From positions 12,914,060-12,978,059 of the forward strand of contig CM033108.1 in the NCBI GenBank assembly GCA_019321725.1: 64,000 bases of DNA. Direction: 5' to 3'. The stretch comes from Paulownia fortunei. Lineage: Eukaryota > Streptophyta > Magnoliopsida > Lamiales > Paulowniaceae. Position numbers and translations under genes: made by a program. How positions within the stretch are numbered: position 1 is the first letter of the stretch; the number at the start of each line of letters is the position of its first letter. The notes under the pieces were generated by a model. That model saw nothing but the letters and a program-made list of their open reading frames with translations, searched no databases and was not told the origin of the DNA. This document shows positions 57,436-64,000 of the stretch, one piece after another.

Positions 57436-59716
57436 TGTAACAAACCTTAACCTAACTGAAGAGCCTAAACAAGCTGATACAGTTAAGTCAAGAAATGTTA
57501 ATTTTTCATCATTACTAGAGTTATGATTTTTAATAAAAGTTCTCATTTTTAGCTATAAGAGAAAGAACTTGAATCGTATTAAACACCCCATATACATATA
57601 TCAAAACTGAGTACATATGTTCACAAAACCATAACAGAGCGGCTTATTTAAAAACAAAATAGAGTTTTCAAAATAAACTACAAAATAGGTCGAAGCATGG
57701 CATATGAACAAATATCTGTCCGGCCGCTCTAAAGACTCTGTCAACCTCTAAACCTGTACATTTCCACCTGCATTACATGAATCTAATGAGCTAAAGGCTC
57801 AATAAGATGAAACTGATGCAATAACAAATAATATATATACACATCTCATAAATCATTAAATGTAATATTCTATTTAATAACTTTCATTCACAAATCATTC
57901 ATTAGGGCCCTTGAAGTGTGGTACCTAACTAATAGCGATAGACCGTGGTTTTCGAAACCTGTTCATAATGATTGGCCAATAAGAGAACTAATATAGGTTT
58001 CCATACTTGGTCTTTCAACCTTAGGTATTAGCCGTATTCTATCTCATTCATTGTGGCTTTCCCATATCGGTTTTTCAACCACAAGTATTTGCCACCATTT
58101 GTTGGGTCCGCCGGTCCCTCCCGCGTCCCTTGTTTACCCGACCATCAATCAAGTACCATACTTCCTTTTTAAAAACCTCATTATTTTTTTAATAGTGTCA
58201 TGCTTCATGAACCATAAATGTATCAAACATTACATCATTTGACAAATAATAACAATCACATTAAAACATGAACAACATTATATGATTCTTGTGATACAGC
58301 AAATGAAACCTTCAACTTACCTCAAGTCCATTTTGTGGCAAGTGAAAAGACCAATCTCTTTGGAAGATAGGATGTGTTAAAGGCCTAACATAATCAAATC
58401 ATGTATCATTTAATATCCTTTTTATAAATCATTTAGTCTATTCTAGTTAAAGTTCATATACACTTTTCAATCTTTTGTAAACAACTTCATATAAATTACA
58501 TAACCTTAAAAACAATGCATACTCCATATTTTACTACTAATTCAAGACATTAAACATTAGGTAATCCATTAAATAACTAATAATTCAAACATAATTATTA
58601 GGGCAGCCCCTAAAACATGCACACAATCCAAATTAACATGACGTAAATTTGGTTCTAACTTAAATTGATTGTACCCTTCAATTAAGCATACTAATTGATA
58701 TTATTTTCAATCATTTAAAGAAACTTCCAAACACAATATAAACATTACAAAATCAATAGAAACAAGTAAATTAAACAATTTCACAAGACTATCAATTTTG
58801 CTAAAAATTAGCTTAACTAGCTTGGTTTTGGCTTCAAGTATAACTTACTTAATTTTTCAATCATACAAAAGCATACTAAAACATGTAACCATCCAAGATA
58901 CTACAAATTCATCATAAGAAACATTGAAAAAGAATATACCTTGATTAAGTTGGATTTATGCTTCAAAATCAACAGGATGGAAACTTGTTCTAGCTTGTGT
59001 TCTATGGATTCCTATGGATTGAATTCAATTTTTGTGAGTATGAGAGTCTATAAATTTGGTAGAAACTTAGGAGAATAAGGGCTGGTCATTTTTGAGGTGC
59101 TTCCACAAGATATATGGATGAAAATGATTTCTTTGACCTTTCAAAGAAAGGTAAGTGGAGGGTGATGATTGGTTGCATCATGCTTGGTGTCTTCTCATGC
59201 CAAAAGCCACATTCATGGGCTAAGGAGATGATAAAAATTGATGCTTTGGTGTTATAATCAAGTGCAATGCGGTTTAGAATGGTTTTATGCAACCTAGTCA
59301 ACCAACCAATCAAATTGCACCATTTTGTGTACTTTTAGTTCTTAGCCAATTGTAACATATTTCAAGTAAATATTTAGGCAATTAATCACTTTATCATATA
59401 ACTAGTATGGAGCAATACAAATAATTCATTTTATGGCCATTCAACACATCAATCTTTCTTAAGCGAGATACCGAGCTTTTCACTACAAAAAGGGCACTTA
59501 AGGAATATGTTAAATCAAGAAATGAAATTTTGATCTCATATTTCATGTATTAATGCATGTTAAAGCATAACTGAATCATATAATAGCAATTATTCATGTT
59601 TGTGCAATCATGCTATGTGTATGCCATAATTCGATAATGCACATTGATTAGATGCATATTCATGCAAAATATTTATTATTAGCTATGTAGGAGAGAATTG
59701 AGAATTGGGCATTACA
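57436..59716 (-). repeat. Gypsy G 3' LTR
   Basis: 2281 bp; in plus coordinates TGTAACAAACCTTAACC at the left and GGGCATTACA at the right, the complement of the start TGTAATGCCC. It joins a polypurine tract at 59717. The left flank is CGATG (57431-57435); its partner would be outside the window. Short ORFs inside are not genes. Confidence 0.8.
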
Positions 59717-59734
59717 ATCCTTCCTTCCTTATAA
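59717..59734 (-). other. Gypsy G polypurine tract
   Basis: On the minus strand TATAAGGAAGGAAGGAT directly before the LTR. Confidence 0.85.
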
Positions 59735-59739
59735 AAATA

Positions 59740-61265
59740 TTGTCCTCAAAATTTGACGTACCAAATAATTCCAGATACTTGCTCTGCATTTCTTCTTCTC
59801 TTTCCCATGTGGCCTCTTCTACAGAATGATTCATCCATAATACTTTAACAAGTCGAATATTTTTTGTTCTCAACTCTTTTTCCTTCTAATCTAGAATTTG
59901 CACTGGTTTCTCTTCATAGGCTAAATCATGAGTCAATTCCAACGGTTCATAACTTAACACATGAGAAGGGTTTGAAATGTATTTTCTCAACATAGACACA
60001 TGGAAAACATTGTGAACAATAGATAATGATGGAGGTAAGGCCACTCTATAAGCTTTATCACCAACTCTTTCGAGAATCTCGAATGGGCCGACATACCTTG
60101 GGTTGAGTTTTCCTTTCTTTCCAAATCTCATAACACCTTTCATGGGAGCTACTTAAGAACACATGATCCCCAATGGCAAACTCTAGATCTTTTCTCCGTT
60201 TATCTGCATAACTTTTCTATCTACTCTGCGCAATCTTCATTCTCTCTCGTATCTTCTCTACTACCTTAGCGGTATGTTGAACTATTTCTGGACCAAGCAG
60301 GCTTCGTTCTCCAACTTCATCCTAATGAACTGGAGATCTACATTTCCTTCCATACAATGCTTCATAAGGCGCCATTCTAATTGTTGATTGGTAGCTATTA
60401 TTATCAGTAAACTCCAATAATGGAAGCTTTGCATCCCAACTCCCTTGAAAATCTAGCACACAAGCTTTTAACATATCCTCTAATATCTGAATAACCCTTT
60501 CTGATTGCCCGTCACTTTGTGGATGAAATGCTGTACTGAATGCAAGTTTCGTTCCCATGACACTATGTAAGCTCTTCCAAAATGTAGATGTAAACTAAGG
60601 ATCTCTGTTAAATACTATTGAAACTGGCACCCCATGTAACCTGACTATCTCTTTAATATATTGTTGAGCATACTGGTCCATATTATATGTGGATTTTACT
60701 GGAAGAAAATGGGCTGATTTAGTTAATCTATCAACAATCACCCATATGGAATTATACCCCTTTTATGTTCTAGGTAATCCAAGCACAAAGTTCATTGTAA
60801 TGTGCTCCCATTTCCACTCTGGAATCAACAAAGGCTTCAACAACCCTGATGGTCTTCGATGTTCAATCTTAACTTGTTGACAAGTTAGACATTCAACCAC
60901 AAATTTTGCTATATCTCTCTTCTTTTTAGGCCACCAATAATGTTGTTGTAAGTCCTTATACATTTTTATGCTACCTGGGTGTACTAAGTAAAGAGTAGTA
61001 TGAGCTTATTCTAAAATATCTCCTTTCCTGGCCTTGTCAAATGGCACACATAGTCTCCCTTTATATCGAATAATTCCATCATCAGTAATAGAGAAGTCTG
61101 GCCTCTTTCCAGCCTCAATCATTCTTTTCAATCTACACAAATGCGTGTCCATCTTTTGACCTTCTCTAATTCTATCTTGAAGTGCATGTCTCAACACTAA
61201 GGCTGACAACAAATACTTTTTCCCTTTAGGTACAATTTCAAGCTCTAATCTCTGCAAATCCAGTA
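59740..61265 (-). pseudogene. Gypsy G integrase (broken, two catalytic residues lost)
   Basis: The order on the minus strand: HHCC finger (KMYKDLQQHYWW then CLTCQQ), ITMNFVLGLP where Asp is expected, a stop, DRLTKSAHF, then VFNRDP where SDRDP is normal, another stop, then DGQSERVIQI with the Glu, and FTDNNSYQSTIRMAPYEALY. The C-terminal part (59886-60143) reads [20 protein letters not shown], then a chromodomain-like tail ending WEREEEMQSKYLELF. Two of the three catalytic acids are changed to Asn. Confidence 0.85.
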
Positions 61266-61269
61266 ATAT

Positions 61270-62755
61270 TGAGATTTTCTGCTTAATGCATCTGCAACCA
61301 CATTCGCTTTACCAGGATGATAGTTGATCACACAATCATAATCCTTCACAAGTTCTAACCATCTTCTTTATCTCATATTCAACTCTTTTTGGGTAAAGAA
61401 GTACTTCAAACTCTTATGATCTGTGTATATCTCACACTTCTCACCATACAAATAATGTTTCCAAATTTTCAAGGCAAAAACCACAGCAGCAAGTTCCAAA
61501 TCATGGGTTGGATAATTCTTTTCATATTCCTTCAATTGCCTTGAAGCATAGGCAATAACTTTCCCATTTTGCATCAAAACAGCACCCAAACTATTTTTTG
61601 AAGCGTTGCTATACACCACGAATCCACCAATTCCAGTTGGAATGGTAAGAACAAGAGCTGTAGTCAATTTTTGTTTCAGTTCTTCAAAACTTCTTTCACA
61701 AGCATTGGTCCACAAGAACTTTACATTCTTTCTTGTCAACATTGTCATTGGAGTTGCTATCTTTGAAAACCCCTGAACAAATCGTCGATAGTACCCTGCT
61801 AATCCCAAGAAACTCCTTACTTCTGATACATTTATTGGTGTTGGCTACTTAATGACAGCTTCTACCTTGCTTGGATCAACAGAAATACCATCCTTTGATA
61901 CTACATAACCTAGGAATACCACTTCAAGCCAAAACTCACACTTCTTGAATTTAGCATACAACTGTTTTTCTTTAAAAACTTGCAGCACAATCTTCAAATG
62001 TTCCTTATGCTCTTCTTTATCACGTGAATAAATTAGGATGTCATCAATAAACACAATCACAAATTTATTGAGATATTGCTTGAACACCCTATTCATTAGA
62101 TCCATAAAAGCTGCAGGGGCATTGGTTAAACCGAAAGGCATCACTAGAAATTCATAATGTCTATACCTTGTTCGGAATGCAGTCTTTGTATGTATTCTTC
62201 CTTGATCTTAATTGATGATACCCAGAGTGCAAATCAATCTTAGAAAATACAGATGCTCCCTACAATTGATCAAACAAATCATCTATTCTTGGGAGTGGAT
62301 ACTTATTCTTGACTGTTATTTTATTCAACTCTCTATAATCAATGCACAACCACAATGTACCATCCTTCTTTTTCACGAACAACACAGGTGCTCCCCAAGG
62401 AGAATAACTAGGGCGAATAAAACCCTTATCAAGCAATTCTTGTAATTGAACTTTTAACTCTTTCAATTCTGTTGGTGCCATTCGATATGGTGCTTTAGAA
62501 ATATGAGTAGTTCCTGGCATAACATCAATCACAAATTCGATCTCTCGATTCGGTGGTAGTCCCAGTAAATTATCTGAAAATACCTCAAGAAATTCTTGAA
62601 CCACATCTATATTTTCTGGCTTCAATTGTGCTTCAACTGAGGTGTCCAAAACACTTGCCAAATATCCAACACAACCTTTATTCAACATCTTTTGAGTTTT
62701 CAAAGCAGATATAATTAGTAAGGACCATGAGAATGAGATACCATTAAACATAAAT
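61270..62755 (-). pseudogene. Gypsy G reverse transcriptase and RNase H (broken)
   Basis: 62260-62751 has the RT N-terminus ([50 protein letters not shown]). A break follows (about 62145-62260), then 61845-62144 with [20 protein letters not shown] and the active site [10 protein letters not shown]. 61368-61808 has the [10 protein letters not shown] link and RNase H ([16 protein letters not shown], Asn where Asp is usual, [25 protein letters not shown]). Frameshifts and stops separate the parts. Confidence 0.87.
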
Positions 62756-63179
62756 TGTTCTTCCCAGGTGGCTTAAAAATCACAATCTTCTTGTTACAAT
62801 CAATTGTTGCATGATATTTGGTAAGCCAATCCATGCCCAGAATAACCTCAAAATTTGGCATCGATAAAACAACAAGATCTGCATAGAGAGTTCTATCACT
62901 AATCTGAATAGAACAAGCCCTTAACATTTGGTTAGAATCCATTTCTTCCTCAGATGGAACAGTCACACTATACCTTACTTTTAATAAATCTGGAGTAATG
63001 CCCAATTTTCTCACAAATGTACATGATGCAAATGAATGGGTAGATCCAGAATCTATCAATGCAATTGCAGGTATCCAAAAATTAACATAGTATCTGTGAC
63101 TACGGAAGCGTCTGCATTGGCTTGTTCTTGTGTCATTGCATACACTCTTCCCTGAACATTCCCCTGCACTATTGGGCAA
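62715..63179 (-). pseudogene. Gypsy G aspartic protease segment
   Basis: The active-site motif is kept as [15 protein letters not shown], followed by RYSVTVPSEEEM and VILGMDWLTKYHA. The frame differs by one phase from gag (63056-63907), with a shift near 63070-63095. Confidence 0.82.
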
Positions 63180-63946
63180 TCCTTTGCTATATGTCCAGGC
63201 TTTTTACACTTAAAACAACAATTAGTACCACTATAGCATTCCCCAAAATGATTCTTCCCACACTTAGCACATTTAGGCATTTCAACTGTAGTAGAAGTCT
63301 GCCCAACTCTAGGACGCTTTTCATTCCCTTGGTTTGATTTTTGCTCTCCTTTCTTCCACTGATTCAGATTTCTAGGAGTTAATACTTGCTTCTTTTGTTT
63401 ATGGAATTTCTCAATCTCTTTCTCATCTAAGTTAGCCATCAAAGCCTTGTCCACCAATTGTCTAAACTCTGTTACTGAAGACATTCTCACATCTCTTCTA
63501 ATTTTAGGATTAAGCCCCCTCAAGAAATGATCCATCTTCTCATTATTATCTCTGGCGATGTATGGCACGTACTTGCAACCCTGTTCAAATTTTCTCAGAT
63601 AATCACATACAGACATCCTTCCTTGTTTTAACTCCAAAAATTCTTTTACTTTGAGTGACCTAGCATCTCTAGTGAAATACTTATCATAAAATATTATTTT
63701 AAACCTCTCCCAAGTTAGCTCTTCCATATTCACTACAAGTTTAGCTCTTTCCCACCAGGTTCTAGCATCCTTCTTCAACAAGAAGATTGCACAGAGTACC
63801 TTCTCAGCATCATCAATTCTTATGTAGTAAAAGATAGTATCTAATGATTTAACCCATTCATCTGCAACCATAGGATCAGACCCACCAGTAAAATCAACAG
63901 GTTCCATCTTTCTAAACTTCTCATATACAGCTTGTGAAGGATCCTA
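63056..63946 (-). pseudogene. Gypsy G gag (5' end broken)
   Basis: The open frame 63056-63907 holds the gag domain ([62 protein letters not shown]), a basic linker and two zinc knuckles ([12 protein letters not shown] and [14 protein letters not shown]). Upstream of its ATG the same frame still reads [12 protein letters not shown], so the ATG is internal; the TAG at 63944-63946 cuts the true start. The rest of the N-terminus lies at and beyond the window edge. Confidence 0.85.
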
Positions 63947-64000
63947 TCGAGCTTGTGGTGGAAGAAGTCGCTGATTCTATTCTTAGGTTCTTTGTTGCAT

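Larger units (their letters stand above)
57436..64000 (-). mobile_element. Gypsy G: Tekay-type element, running off the right edge
   Basis: Minus-strand Ty3/gypsy element: gag, protease, RT, RNase H, integrase with chromodomain-like end, polypurine tract and 3' LTR (57436-59716). Its 5' LTR lies beyond 64000. The order and the end EEATWEREEEMQSKYLELF support the Tekay/Del clade, but its LTR is a different family from the other gypsy LTRs here. Gag-Pol is broken at several places. Confidence 0.88.

Overview
This window is nuclear DNA from a flowering plant, most likely a eudicot. It is AT-rich, dominated by nested LTR retrotransposons, and holds one convincing host gene: a GeBP/STOREKEEPER-like transcription factor on the minus strand at 47144-48337. 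I cannot name the species. Almost every other long open frame is a broken piece of a retrotransposon or a shadow of one. I did not see a tRNA or rRNA gene, a CRISPR array or an organellar insertion. Layout, left to right: a decayed Ty1/copia element (copia A, plus strand, from 1) is split inside its integrase by a complete Ty3/gypsy element of Tekay/Del (chromovirus) type at 825-11227, flanked by a perfect 5-bp duplication TAGAG. Copia A resumes at 11228, jumps into its LTR, and is split again by a minus-strand solo gypsy LTR (11665-14721, perfect duplication CCAAT). A minus-strand copia leader and LTR follow (15548-17988). Copia B (plus, 17989-24309) carries a solo LTR of an unrelated family in its pol (19210-21116) and a solo gypsy LTR in its own 3' LTR (21922-24251). 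Copia C (24366-31763) is the most complete copia, with 5' LTR, PBS, leader, gag, protease, integrase, RT, RNase H and the start of the 3' LTR, which runs into a 100-N gap (31764-31863). 31864-36375 holds simple repeats and AT-rich sequence with no recognisable gene. Copia D (minus, 36376-43138) has two LTRs of about 2138 bp around an interior of only about 2.5 kb that stops in the protease. 43139-49315 is the only mostly non-LTR segment: MITE-like sequences, a short tandem duplication, an ambiguous ORF pair, and the GeBP-like gene with its upstream region. Gypsy E (plus, 49316-about 54695) has a good 5' LTR but no gag and a heavily decayed pol. Copia F (minus, about 54700-57435) is a gag and leader fragment. 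Gypsy G (minus, 57436 to past the right edge) is a Tekay-type element with its 3' LTR and broken gag-pol. No new gene system is convincing here. The points most worth a second look are structural: a near-palindrome of two gypsy LTRs (8343-14721), two LTR subfamilies that differ by a swapped cassette, copia copies in which pol is fused directly to the LTR start, and a conserved copia leader that carries a variable GC-rich island.
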